64,000 bases of DNA from Alphaproteobacteria bacterium (GTDB lineage: Bacteria; Pseudomonadota; Alphaproteobacteria; UBA8366; Aestuariispiraceae). The notes beneath the pieces are model-generated. The model was not told where the DNA came from and did no database searches. It was given only the letters and a program-made list of their open reading frames with translations. The stretch lies in the NCBI GenBank assembly GCA_024743195.1, contig JANSXE010000017.1, forward strand, positions 1 to 64,000. Direction: 5' to 3'. Below, one piece after another: positions 49,321 to 57,556 of the stretch; position 1 is the stretch's first letter; every line of letters starts with the position of its first letter. Position numbers and translations under genes: made by a program.

Positions 49321-50514
49321 ATGAGCCGAGAAACCGACCCCGTCGTCATCGTCGGCGCCGCGCGCACGCCCATGGGCGGGCTGATGGGCGACCTGAAGGA
49401 CGCGGCCGCGCCGGAACTGGGCGCCGCCGCGATCAAGGCCGCCCTGACGCGCGCCGGCGTCCCGGCCGACGATGTGGACGAGGTGATCATGGGCGCCGTC
49501 CTGCCGGCCGGCCAGGGCCAGGCGCCCGCGCGGCAGGCAAGCCTGGGCGCGGGTCTGCCGCTCTCCGCCGGCTGCACCACCATCAACAAGATGTGCGGCA
49601 GCGGCATGAAGGCGGCGATGCTGGCCCACGATCTGATCCGGGCGGAGGTCAATTCGGTCATGGTCGCCGGCGGCATGGAGAGCATGACCAACGCCCCCTA
49701 CCTGCTGCCGAAGGCGCGGGCCGGCCTGCGCCTCGGCCACGGGGAGGTGGTGGACCACATGTTCCTCGACGGCTTGGAGGACGCCTACGAGAAGGGCCGC
49801 CTGATGGGGACCTTCGCGGAGGATTGCGCCGAGCACTACCAGTTCACGCGCGAGGCGCAGGACGACTACGCCATCACCTCGCTGAACCGCGCGCTGGCCG
49901 CCATGAAGTCCGGCGCCTTCGCCGACGAGATCACGCCGGTGACCGTCAAGAGCCGCAAGGGCGAGGCGGAAATCGTCGAGGACGAGCAGCCCAAGAGCGC
50001 GCGGCCCGACAAGATTCCGACCCTGAAGCCGGCCTTCCGCAAGGACGGGACGGTGACGCCGGCCAATTCCAGCTCGATCTCCGACGGCGGGGCGGCGCTG
50101 GTGCTGATGCGCCTGTCGGAGGCGGAGAGGCGGGGGCTCGCGCCGCGGGCCGTCATCCGGTCCCACGCCACCAAGGCGCAGGCGCCGAAATGGTTCACCA
50201 CCGCCCCCGTCGGCGCGATGGAGCAGGCGCTGGACAAGGCCGGCTGGAAGACCACGGACGTCGAGCTCTACGAGGTCAACGAGGCCTTCGCCGTCGTCGC
50301 CATGGCGGCGATGAAGGAATTGTCGCTGCCGCACGACATCGTCAATGTGAACGGCGGCGCCTGCGCGTTGGGCCATCCGATCGGCGCGTCGGGCGCGCGC
50401 ATCCTGGTGACGCTGTTGAACGCCATGGCGCGCGCCGACGCCAAGCGCGGCATGGCCTCGCTCTGCATCGGCGGCGGCGAGGCGACCGCCATGGCGGTCG
50501 AGCGCCTGACCTAG
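49321..50514 (+). CDS. Acetyl-CoA C-acetyltransferase (thiolase)
   Basis: Thiolase cleaves acetoacetyl-CoA to two acetyl-CoA or runs in reverse. The 397-residue product has the nucleophilic cysteine in INKMCGSGMKAAMLAHD (near residue 90), GGMESMTNAPYLL, NGGACALGHPIGASGARI with the catalytic histidine, and the second cysteine in CIGGGEATAMAVE. GGAAGGGAGACGCG precedes the ATG. It follows liuA by 26 bases, so it probably completes the pathway from HMG-CoA-derived acetoacetate once activated to acetoacetyl-CoA. Confidence 0.93.
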   Translation: MSRETDPVVIVGAARTPMGGLMGDLKDAAAPELGAAAIKAALTRAGVPADDVDEVIMGAVLPAGQGQAPARQASLGAGLPLSAGCTTINKMCGSGMKAAMLAHDLIRAEVNSVMVAGGMESMTNAPYLLPKARAGLRLGHGEVVDHMFLDGLEDAYEKGRLMGTFAEDCAEHYQFTREAQDDYAITSLNRALAAMKSGAFADEITPVTVKSRKGEAEIVEDEQPKSARPDKIPTLKPAFRKDGTVTPANSSSISDGGAALVLMRLSEAERRGLAPRAVIRSHATKAQAPKWFTTAPVGAMEQALDKAGWKTTDVELYEVNEAFAVVAMAAMKELSLPHDIVNVNGGACALGHPIGASGARILVTLLNAMARADAKRGMASLCIGGGEATAMAVERLT

Positions 50515-50536
50515 CGAACGCAAGGAGATCCGGGGC

Positions 50537-51199
50537 ATGCCCACCCTCTTCGTCACCGGCGCGAACCGCGGCCTCGGCCGGGAGATCGCGCGGCGGTACG
50601 CGGCCGACGGCTGGCGGGTGATCGCGGCCTGCCGCGACCCCGCCTCGGCCGGGCTCGACTGCGAGACGCAGGCGCTCGACGTCGCCGACGCGGCCAGCGT
50701 CGAGGCGCTGGCCGGGAGGCTCGACGGGACGCCGATCGACCTGCTGTGGAACAACGCTGGGATCTATCCGGACAAGGGCCGGACGCTCGACGACATCGAT
50801 TACGGCGCGTGGCTGGAGGCGATGCATGTCAACGCGCTGGCTCCGATCCGCCTGGCCTGGGCGCTGAAGGGGAATGTGGCGGCGTCGGAAGGCAAGTTGA
50901 TGGCCTTCACCAGCAGCCAGATGGGCTCGATTGCGCGCGAGTCCGCCGGGGCCTACGCCTATCGCTCCTCCAAGGCGGCGCTCAACATGGCCGCGACGCG
51001 GCTCAAGATCGACGTCGCGCCGCTGGGGATCGCGGTCTGTCTGCTGCATCCCGGCTGGGTGCGCACGGACATGGGCGGCGCGGAGGCCGACATCGACGTC
51101 GAGACCAGCGTCGCCGGCATGAAGCGGGTGCTGGACGGGTTCGAGGCCGCCGAGAGCGGCGCGTTCGTGGACTATCGGGGCGATCCGCTCGCTTGGTGA
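50537..51199 (+). CDS. Short-chain dehydrogenase/reductase
   Basis: The 220-residue product is a canonical SDR: cofactor motif TGANRGLGREIARRY at residues 7-21, NNAG near residue 74, catalytic serine in FTSSQMGSIA and the YxxxK pair in YAYRSSKAALN (near 139-143). It resembles the C-factor/sniffer-like group. The substrate is unknown. It sits between the thiolase and the DUF3291 gene on the same strand, within the liu locus. Confidence 0.87.
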   Translation: MPTLFVTGANRGLGREIARRYAADGWRVIAACRDPASAGLDCETQALDVADAASVEALAGRLDGTPIDLLWNNAGIYPDKGRTLDDIDYGAWLEAMHVNALAPIRLAWALKGNVAASEGKLMAFTSSQMGSIARESAGAYAYRSSKAALNMAATRLKIDVAPLGIAVCLLHPGWVRTDMGGAEADIDVETSVAGMKRVLDGFEAAESGAFVDYRGDPLAW

Positions 51200-51228
51200 G
51201 CGGGCCCCCGCACAGGGAGGCGAAGGCG

Positions 51229-51732
51229 ATGACGTGGCATGTGGCGCAGGTGAATGTGGCGCGGGCGCTGGACGATCTGGACAGCCCGCAGCTTGCGGAG
51301 TTCATGAACAATCTCGACCGCATCAACGCGCTGGCCGAGGCGAGCCCGGGTTTCGTCTGGCGCCTGCAGAGCGACGCCGGCAACGCCACCGACATTCAGG
51401 TGGGCGACGATGCGCGCTTCATCGTCAATCTCTCGGTCTGGGAGACGCCGGAGGCGCTGTTCGATTTCGTCTACCGCACCGCGCACACCAAGATCATGGC
51501 GCAGCGCCGTCAGTGGTTCGAAAAACCGGGCCTCGCGCATCAGGTGCTCTGGTGGGTTCCCGCCGGCCGTGAGCCGACGGTCGACGAGGCGCTCGCCAAG
51601 CTCGCCGTCCTCGACCGGTTGGGGCCCAGCCCGGCCGCCTTCACCTTCAAGCAGCGCTATCCGGCCCCCGACCAGCCGGCCGCCGCGCCCGACGACATGA
51701 AACCGGACCCGCACTGCGTCGGCTGGGCCTGA
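51229..51732 (+). CDS. DUF3291 family protein
   Basis: The 167-residue product starts at an ATG with AGGGAGG 8 bases upstream. [29 protein letters not shown] and [20 protein letters not shown] are the recognisable frame of DUF3291, a dimeric alpha/beta-barrel family related to heme-degrading-type monooxygenase folds. No function is established. It ends 16 bases before the second acyl-CoA dehydrogenase. Confidence 0.83.
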   Translation: MTWHVAQVNVARALDDLDSPQLAEFMNNLDRINALAEASPGFVWRLQSDAGNATDIQVGDDARFIVNLSVWETPEALFDFVYRTAHTKIMAQRRQWFEKPGLAHQVLWWVPAGREPTVDEALAKLAVLDRLGPSPAAFTFKQRYPAPDQPAAAPDDMKPDPHCVGWA

Positions 51733-51748
51733 TGGGAGCACGCACACG

Positions 51749-52885
51749 ATGATCCTCACCGAAGAACAGACGATGATCCGCGACATGGCGCGCCAGTTCG
51801 CGGCCGAGCAGCTTGCGCCCCACGCCGCCGACTGGGACCGTGAGAGCCGCTTCCCGAAGGAGGCGATCCGGCAGATGGGCGCCCTCGGCCTGATGGGGAT
51901 CCAGGTGCCGGCCGAGTGGGACGGCGCCGGGGCGGACAGCGTCTCCTCCGCGCTGGCGGTGGAGGAGATCGCCGCCGGCGACGCCAGCACCTCCACCATC
52001 ATGGCGGTGCACAACTCCGTCGGCTGTATGCCGATCCTGAAATTCGGGACCGAGGCGCAGAAGGAGCGCTTCCTGCGCCCACTCGCCAAGGGCGAGGCGC
52101 TCGGCTGCTTCTGCCTGACGGAGCCGCATGCGGGCTCCGACGCGTCCGCAATCCGCACCCGCGCGGTGAAGGACGGCAACAAGTGGCGGCTCCGGGGCAC
52201 GAAGCAGTTCATCACCTCCGGCTCTACCGCCGACGTGGCGATCGTCTTCGCGGTCACCGATCCGGACGCCGGCAAGAAGGGGATCAGCGCCTTCGTCGTC
52301 CCGACCGAGACCGAGGGCTACACCGTCGCCAGCATCGAGAGGAAGCTGGGTCAGAAGGCCTCCGACACCTGCCAGATCGTCTTCGACGACGTCGAGCTGA
52401 CGCCCGACCTGATGCTGGGCGATGAGGGGCAGGGCTATCGCATCGCACTCAGCAATCTGGAAGGCGGGCGCATCGGCATCGCCGCCCAGGCCATCGGCAT
52501 GGCGCAGGCGGCGCTCGACCACGCCGTGGCCTACGCCAAGGAGCGCACCAGCATGGGCCAGCCGATCGCGGAGCATCAGGCGGTCGGCTTCCGGCTGGCG
52601 GAAATGGCGACCAAGATCGAGGCCGCGCGCCAGATGACGCTGCACGCGGCCATCCTGCGCGACGCGGGCGTCCCCTGCTTGAAGGAGGCCTCGATGGCGA
52701 AGCTCTACGCCTCCGAGATGGCGGAGCAGGTGGTCTCCGACGCGATCCAGACGCTCGGCGGCTACGGCTACGTCAACGACTATCCGGTCGAGCGGATCTA
52801 TCGCGACGTCCGGGTCTGCAAGATCTACGAAGGCACGAGCGACATCCAGAAACTCGTCATTGCCCGCCAGCTTCTGGCGGCGTAA
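51749..52885 (+). CDS. Acyl-CoA dehydrogenase (short/branched-chain type)
   Basis: The 378-residue FAD enzyme has the standard blocks [40 protein letters not shown] and the C-terminal catalytic glutamate in [19 protein letters not shown] (near residue 366). This is the usual position, unlike liuA. It resembles isobutyryl/2-methylbutyryl- or short-chain enzymes; sequence alone cannot settle the substrate. It lies 44 bases upstream of the halohydrin dehalogenase-like gene. Confidence 0.9.
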   Translation: MILTEEQTMIRDMARQFAAEQLAPHAADWDRESRFPKEAIRQMGALGLMGIQVPAEWDGAGADSVSSALAVEEIAAGDASTSTIMAVHNSVGCMPILKFGTEAQKERFLRPLAKGEALGCFCLTEPHAGSDASAIRTRAVKDGNKWRLRGTKQFITSGSTADVAIVFAVTDPDAGKKGISAFVVPTETEGYTVASIERKLGQKASDTCQIVFDDVELTPDLMLGDEGQGYRIALSNLEGGRIGIAAQAIGMAQAALDHAVAYAKERTSMGQPIAEHQAVGFRLAEMATKIEAARQMTLHAAILRDAGVPCLKEASMAKLYASEMAEQVVSDAIQTLGGYGYVNDYPVERIYRDVRVCKIYEGTSDIQKLVIARQLLAA

Positions 52886-52928
52886 GCCCAAGCCCATCGG
52901 GGCGATACGGGAATAGGGAGGCGCCGCC

Positions 52929-53669
52929 ATGGCCGCGCTCGCCGGAAAGAACGTGCTGCTGACCGCGCTTGAGGAGTTCGTCGGCCGGCCGGTCGCCGCC
53001 GCGCTCGCCGCCGAGGGCGCGCGCGTGCTGGCGAGCGACGAGAGCTTCGACGACGTGGCCGCCCGCGACGCCTTCGAGGCGGAGAACGAGAATTTCCTCG
53101 CGGCCGAGAGCCTGGATCCGGACGACCTCGCCGACGAGGCGCTGGAGTTGCTGGACGGCCGGGTCGACATCCTGGTCAGCAACGACGGCTTCCCGGCGAT
53201 CCGCGCGCCGGTGGATCAGGCCGATCCACAGGACATGCGCGACGGGCTGGAGGCGCTGGTGGTGCGCCCCTTCGCGCTGGCCGGCGCGCTGGTCCCCGCG
53301 ATGCGCGAGGCGGGCGGCGGGCGGCTCCTGTTCGTCACCTCGGCCGCGCCGCTGATCGGGCTCGCGAACTACTCCATGTACGCGACCGCGCGCGGCGCGC
53401 AGAACGCGATGGTGAAGAGCCTCGCCCGCGAGCTTGCCCGCGATCAGATCCTGGTCAACGCCATCGCCCCCAACTTCGTGGAAAGCCCGACCTACTTCCC
53501 GGAGGACCTGCTGGCCGACGCCGCGTCGCGCGACAAGATCCTGAAAAACATCCCGCTCGGTCGGCTCGGCAAGCCGGAGGAGGTGGCGCAACTGGTCGCC
53601 TTCCTCGCCTCCGAGCGCTGCGGCTTCATGACCGGCTGCGTTCTGCCGATCGCCGGAGGCTGGGCGTGA
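52929..53669 (+). CDS. Halohydrin dehalogenase-like SDR (Ser-Tyr-Arg triad)
   Basis: The 246-residue product has the SDR fold but not SDR chemistry. Where SDRs carry TGxxxGxG it reads VLLTALEEFVGRPVA, matching the T-x4-F-x-G nucleophile-site motif (Thr12, Phe17, Gly19) that defines halohydrin dehalogenases. The catalytic residues are Ser138, Tyr151 and Arg155 (S-x12-Y-x3-R), with Arg replacing the SDR lysine. It also shares DESF, VDILVSND, ALVVRPFALAGAL and NAIAPNFVESPTYFPEDLL with HheC-type enzymes. Such enzymes convert vicinal haloalcohols to epoxides without cofactor, and reverse this with anions. GGGAGG precedes the ATG. The physiological substrate is unknown. Confidence 0.82.
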   Translation: MAALAGKNVLLTALEEFVGRPVAAALAAEGARVLASDESFDDVAARDAFEAENENFLAAESLDPDDLADEALELLDGRVDILVSNDGFPAIRAPVDQADPQDMRDGLEALVVRPFALAGALVPAMREAGGGRLLFVTSAAPLIGLANYSMYATARGAQNAMVKSLARELARDQILVNAIAPNFVESPTYFPEDLLADAASRDKILKNIPLGRLGKPEEVAQLVAFLASERCGFMTGCVLPIAGGWA

Positions 53670-53726
53670 GCGCGCGGTTGGCGTCGCTTTCTGCACAGCG
53701 GGTCCGTGAGCGGCTCGCTCCGAGGG

Positions 53727-53774
53727 CTCGTCCTGAGGAGCGGCCGGCAGGCGCCGCCCTCGTCCTTCGAGACG
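53727..53774. repeat. Intergenic palindromic repeat, partial copy 2
   Basis: CTCGTCCTGAGGAG (53727-53740) and CCTCGTCCTTCGAGACG (53758-53774) repeat, with one base change, the two characteristic modules of the element at 34699-34813, separated by a GC-rich spacer. It fills the gap between the dehalogenase-like gene and the DsbA-fold gene. Confidence 0.75.
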
Positions 53775-53850
53775 GCGCGTACGCGCTTCCTCGGGATCCG
53801 GGCTCGGAGCCGCAGGGCCAGGGCGCCTGGGCGTCGGCGGAGGCCGCTTC

Positions 53851-54444
53851 ATGACCACCCCCATCACCTTCTATTACGAGTTCGCCTCGCCCTACGCCTA
53901 TCTGGCCTCCGAGCGGATCGAGGCGATCGCCGAGAGACACGGGCGGGCGATCGTCTGGAAACCGTTCCTGCTGGGGATCGTCTTCAAGAGCACCGGCGCC
54001 GGCCCGCTGACGCAGATCCCCCTCAAAGGGAACTACGCCGCGCGGGACCTGCCGCGCGCCGCCCGCCGGCATGGGATTCCCTTCACCATGCCGCCGCGCT
54101 TTCCCTTCCTGTCGGTCAATGCGGCGCGGCTGGTCTATTGGGCGGGCGAACGGCGCGCGCCGGACCTCACGCACGCCTTCTTCCGAGCGTCGTTCCGCGA
54201 CGGGCTGAGCCTGCACGAGACCGGCGTGACGCTGGATGTTGCGGCCGGCGCCGGGCTCGACCGAGCCGCCGCGGAGGCGGCGATCAGGGACCCGGCCGTC
54301 AAAGCGCGGTTATCGGAGGAGACCGACGCGGCGATCGAGGCTGGCGTCTGCGGCTCCCCCTTCTTTCTGGTGGATGGCGAGCCCTTCTGGGGGAGCGACC
54401 GGCTGGACGAAATCGACCAGTGGCTCGCGAGCGGCGGATGGTAG
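53851..54444 (+). CDS. DsbA-fold 2-hydroxychromene-2-carboxylate isomerase family protein
   Basis: The 197-residue product has a thioredoxin-like core with helical insert: ITFYYEFASPYAYLASERIE at the N terminus, where the serine replaces the thiol cysteine (kappa-class GST type), and the C-terminal GVCGSPFFLVDGEPFWGSDRL. Characterised members are glutathione-dependent isomerases of aromatic catabolism, but many homologues act elsewhere. Its stop overlaps the start of the glycosyltransferase by 7 bases. Confidence 0.85.
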   Translation: MTTPITFYYEFASPYAYLASERIEAIAERHGRAIVWKPFLLGIVFKSTGAGPLTQIPLKGNYAARDLPRAARRHGIPFTMPPRFPFLSVNAARLVYWAGERRAPDLTHAFFRASFRDGLSLHETGVTLDVAAGAGLDRAAAEAAIRDPAVKARLSEETDAAIEAGVCGSPFFLVDGEPFWGSDRLDEIDQWLASGGW

Positions 54445-55409
54445 AGCGCGCGCTGCAGGAGAAGCCGGGCGTCAGCTTCGTGGTTCCGGTCTATAACAAG
54501 GCCCCCTGGCTGGAGGATGTGCTGGGGCGCATCCGCGCGCAGCGCGGGGCGTTCGAGCGGCAGGTCGTCCTCGTCGACGACGGCTCCACCGACGGATCGC
54601 TGGAGATCGTTCGGCGCGTCACGGCGGACTGGCCCGAGGTCGTGATCGAGAGCCAGCCGAACGCCGGCTCGGCGGCCGCGACCAACCGCGGGATCGCGCT
54701 GGCGGAACGGGAATTCGTCAAATTCGTCGACGCCGACGATCTGTTGCACGAGGACGCGACGCAGGCGCTGCTGGACGCGCTCGCCGCCCACCCGGACGCC
54801 TGTCTCGCCTTCGGTCGGGCGGTGCGCTTTTCGGACCGGGCCGCGCTCGACCTTTCGGCGCCGATCGAGGCCCCGCCGATGGAGCGCATGGAGCGCCCGC
54901 TGAAAGCCTCGATGGCGAACTCGCTGTTCAACCCGACGCAGTTCATGGCGCGGCGCAAGGCCCTGGTCGCGGTCGGCGGGTGCGACGAGCGGATCGTCTT
55001 CAGTCAGGAATACGCGCTGACCATGCGGCTGGCCCGGCGCTGGCCTTTCGTGAAGATCGCGGCCGACATCGCCTTTCTGCCGGACGAGGCGGCGGGTCGG
55101 CTCAGCAACAATGAAGGACGGCAGTTGCAGCGGGTGACGCGCTCGCTCGCCTATTTCCTGCGCGACTATCCCGAGACGCCCTGGGCGCTGAAGCAATGGG
55201 TCTGCAAGCGCATGGCCTACCGCGCCTGGAAATACCTGCACCGGACCGAACGGCCGCTGTGGCTGACCCATCCGATCTTCTGGCGTCAGGCGCGCTGCTG
55301 GCTGCCGATCCTTGGCGGCCACGCCGCATTCATCGAGGACTGCGGACGCGTTTTCGAAAGCGCCGACGTCCGCGTCGCCGACGGCGCCGTGGGGGAGGCG
55401 ACGCGATGA
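54438..55409 (+). CDS. Family 2 glycosyltransferase
   Basis: The 323-residue product has a GT-A nucleotide-sugar domain: VSFVVPVYNKAPWLEDVLGR, VLVDDGSTDGSLEIV, SQPNAGSAAATNRGIALAE and the metal-binding DAD in FVKFVDADDLLHEDA (near residue 95). The C-terminal half (about 200-323) is helical with WALKQWVCKRMAYRAWKYL; no clear membrane helix is present. The start overlaps the previous gene. It precedes an asparagine synthetase, a combination typical of polysaccharide or modified-sugar loci, here inserted in the liu cluster. Confidence 0.85.
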   Translation: MVERALQEKPGVSFVVPVYNKAPWLEDVLGRIRAQRGAFERQVVLVDDGSTDGSLEIVRRVTADWPEVVIESQPNAGSAAATNRGIALAEREFVKFVDADDLLHEDATQALLDALAAHPDACLAFGRAVRFSDRAALDLSAPIEAPPMERMERPLKASMANSLFNPTQFMARRKALVAVGGCDERIVFSQEYALTMRLARRWPFVKIAADIAFLPDEAAGRLSNNEGRQLQRVTRSLAYFLRDYPETPWALKQWVCKRMAYRAWKYLHRTERPLWLTHPIFWRQARCWLPILGGHAAFIEDCGRVFESADVRVADGAVGEATR

Positions 55410-55609
55410 GCGCGGTCTGCAATCGCCTCGCCCGCCGCCGCTGGTTCTACGCCGACCTGGGACGGCCCGCGCTGTCGTCCGCGCGGCGCACCGGGTCGGC
55501 CCGAAGGGCGCGAACGACGATCCGCATCGGCGCCGACAGCGACCGTGGCTGCGTGTCTTGGATTTCCGTCCTCCGGGACGAATGCGCCCGGCGGGCGGGG
55601 CGGGGATAG
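55406..55609 (+). CDS. Possible small protein between glycosyltransferase and AsnB
   Basis: A 67-codon frame starts at an ATGA overlap with the glycosyltransferase stop and ends just before asnB. The residues are Arg-rich (MSAVCNRLARRRWFYADLGR...) and look like translated GC-rich spacer. Coupling is the only argument for it; I recognise no family. Confidence 0.25.
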   Translation: MSAVCNRLARRRWFYADLGRPALSSARRTGSARRARTTIRIGADSDRGCVSWISVLRDECARRAGRG

Positions 55610-55614
55610 CGCCC

Positions 55615-57522
55615 ATGTGCGGGATCGCCGGGTTCCTGGATCTGTCGCGCGGGCGCTCGCGCGAACGGCTGGAGGCCGAGGCCATCGCCATGGCCGACCG
55701 CCTGACCCACCGCGGCCCCGACGATTCAGGCGTCCTGGCCCTGCCTGAGGCCGGGCTTGCCTTGGGCTTCCGGCGCCTCGCGATCCAGGATGTGAGCCGT
55801 GACGGCGCCCAACCGATGGCGAGCGCCGACGGCCGCTACAGCATCGTCTTCAACGGCGAAATCTACAATTTCCAGGACCTGCGCCGCCGTCTCGAGGATG
55901 AGGGCGTCGGGGGCTGGCGCGGCCGGTCGGATACGGAGGTGCTGTTGGCCGCGGTGTCGCGCTGGGGTCTCGACCGCGCGCTCGAGGAATTCGACGGCAT
56001 GTTCGCCTTCGCGCTTTGGGACGCTGAGGCGCGCACGCTCACGCTCGCCCGCGACCGGATGGGTGAAAAACCGCTCTATTGCGGGTGGCGGGGGCCCGTC
56101 TTCCTGTTCGGCAGCGAATTGAAGGCGCTCGCCGCCCATTCGGATTTCACGCCGGAGATCGAGCCCGAGGCCGTGGCCTGCTTCATGCGCTACGGCTACA
56201 TCGCCGCGCCGCTGTCGATCTATCGCGACATCGTGAAGCTTCCGCCGGGCGGCCTCCTGACCGTCTCCGCCGAGGGGCCGGCCGGCGCGGAGGAGCGCGC
56301 CGTCTTCTGGGACGCCGTCGCGGAGGCCGAGGGCGCCGCGCCCTTCGAAGGCGACGAGCGCGCGGCGGTCGACCGCCTGGAGCAACTCCTGAGCCGCTCC
56401 GTCGCACGGCGCATGGTGGCGGACGTGCCGCTCGGCGCCTTTCTGTCCGGCGGGGTCGACAGCTCGGCCGTGACCGCGCTGATGCAGGAGGTGTCGGATC
56501 GGCCGGTGCGCAGCTTCTCCATCGGCTTCCGCGATCCCCGCTTCGACGAAGCGCCCTACGCCAAGGCCGTGGCCGAGCATCTGGGGACCGAGCATACCGA
56601 GCTCTATGTCGATCCGCACGCGGCCCTCAAGCTCGTGCCCAAGCTGCCGGAGGTCTATGACGAGCCGTTTGCGGACGTCAGCGCGCTGCCGACCATGATG
56701 CTCTGCGCGCTTACCCGCAACCACGTGACCACCGCCCTCAGCGGCGACGGCGGGGACGAGCTGTTCTGCGGCTATCCGCGCTATCGAAAAACCGTCGACC
56801 GGTTCCGCGGGACGTCTCCGATCTCGCCCAACATGCTGAAGATTACGCCCTTCGGGGCGTTGAACCTGATCTCCAGCGGCTTCGGCAAGCCGGGCCGGCT
56901 CGGCGACAAGCTCTGGCGGCGGATGAGCGACCGCGCCGCGCCCTCCTTGGAGCGGCTCTATGAAGGGGAGATGAGCCGTTGGCGCATCTGGGACCGGCCG
57001 GCCGCCGATCCGAGAACCGGATTTTTCGCGCCCGGCGCCCGACGCGCGCGGCTGGACGACGATCTGCAGCGGCTGATGGTCGCCGACGCCGTGACCTATC
57101 TGCCCGACGATCTGTTGGTGAAGATCGACCGGGCCAGCATGGCGGCCTCGCTGGAGGCGCGCGCCCCGCTCTTGAGCCCCGACGTCGTGCGCTTCGCCTG
57201 GGGGCTGCCGAGCGCGTTCAAACTGAAGGACGGCCTGTCGAAGTGGGTGCTGCGCCAGGCGCTCTATCGGCGGGTTCCGCAGCGCCTGATCGACCGGCCG
57301 AAAGCGGGCTTCGAGCCGCCGCTGGGCGACTGGCTGCGCGGGCCCTTGCGGGACTGGGCGCAGGCGCTGATCAGCTCCGACCGGCTGGCGGCCGACGGCC
57401 TGATTGATCCGGAGCCGGTGCGCGCCGTCTGGGAGGAGCATTTGAAGGGCCAGCGCAACTGGCGTTTCGAGCTGTGGACCGTGCTGATGCTGCAGAGCTG
57501 GCGCGAGGCCTGGGCCGTCTGA
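55615..57522 (+). CDS. asnB: Glutamine-hydrolysing asparagine synthetase
   Basis: The 635-residue product has an N-terminal class II glutaminase domain, with the nucleophile Cys2 in MCGIAGFLDLS, RLTHRGPDDSGV and FNGEIYNFQDL. It is followed by the synthetase domain with PP-loop FLSGGVDSSAVTALMQE (near residue 280) and SFSIGFRDPRFDEAPYAKAV. It should convert aspartate, ATP and glutamine to asparagine. In polysaccharide loci this type often amidates sugar acids, which the adjoining glycosyltransferase makes possible. It interrupts the liu genes. Confidence 0.93.
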   Translation: MCGIAGFLDLSRGRSRERLEAEAIAMADRLTHRGPDDSGVLALPEAGLALGFRRLAIQDVSRDGAQPMASADGRYSIVFNGEIYNFQDLRRRLEDEGVGGWRGRSDTEVLLAAVSRWGLDRALEEFDGMFAFALWDAEARTLTLARDRMGEKPLYCGWRGPVFLFGSELKALAAHSDFTPEIEPEAVACFMRYGYIAAPLSIYRDIVKLPPGGLLTVSAEGPAGAEERAVFWDAVAEAEGAAPFEGDERAAVDRLEQLLSRSVARRMVADVPLGAFLSGGVDSSAVTALMQEVSDRPVRSFSIGFRDPRFDEAPYAKAVAEHLGTEHTELYVDPHAALKLVPKLPEVYDEPFADVSALPTMMLCALTRNHVTTALSGDGGDELFCGYPRYRKTVDRFRGTSPISPNMLKITPFGALNLISSGFGKPGRLGDKLWRRMSDRAAPSLERLYEGEMSRWRIWDRPAADPRTGFFAPGARRARLDDDLQRLMVADAVTYLPDDLLVKIDRASMAASLEARAPLLSPDVVRFAWGLPSAFKLKDGLSKWVLRQALYRRVPQRLIDRPKAGFEPPLGDWLRGPLRDWAQALISSDRLAADGLIDPEPVRAVWEEHLKGQRNWRFELWTVLMLQSWREAWAV

Positions 57523-57556
57523 CCGACGCTGAAGGATGCGAGAAAGCGAGACCTGA

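Noticed and set aside
52929-53669. Ordinary FabG-like oxidoreductase call
   Set aside because: The cofactor glycines and the catalytic lysine are both replaced by residues diagnostic of halohydrin dehalogenases.
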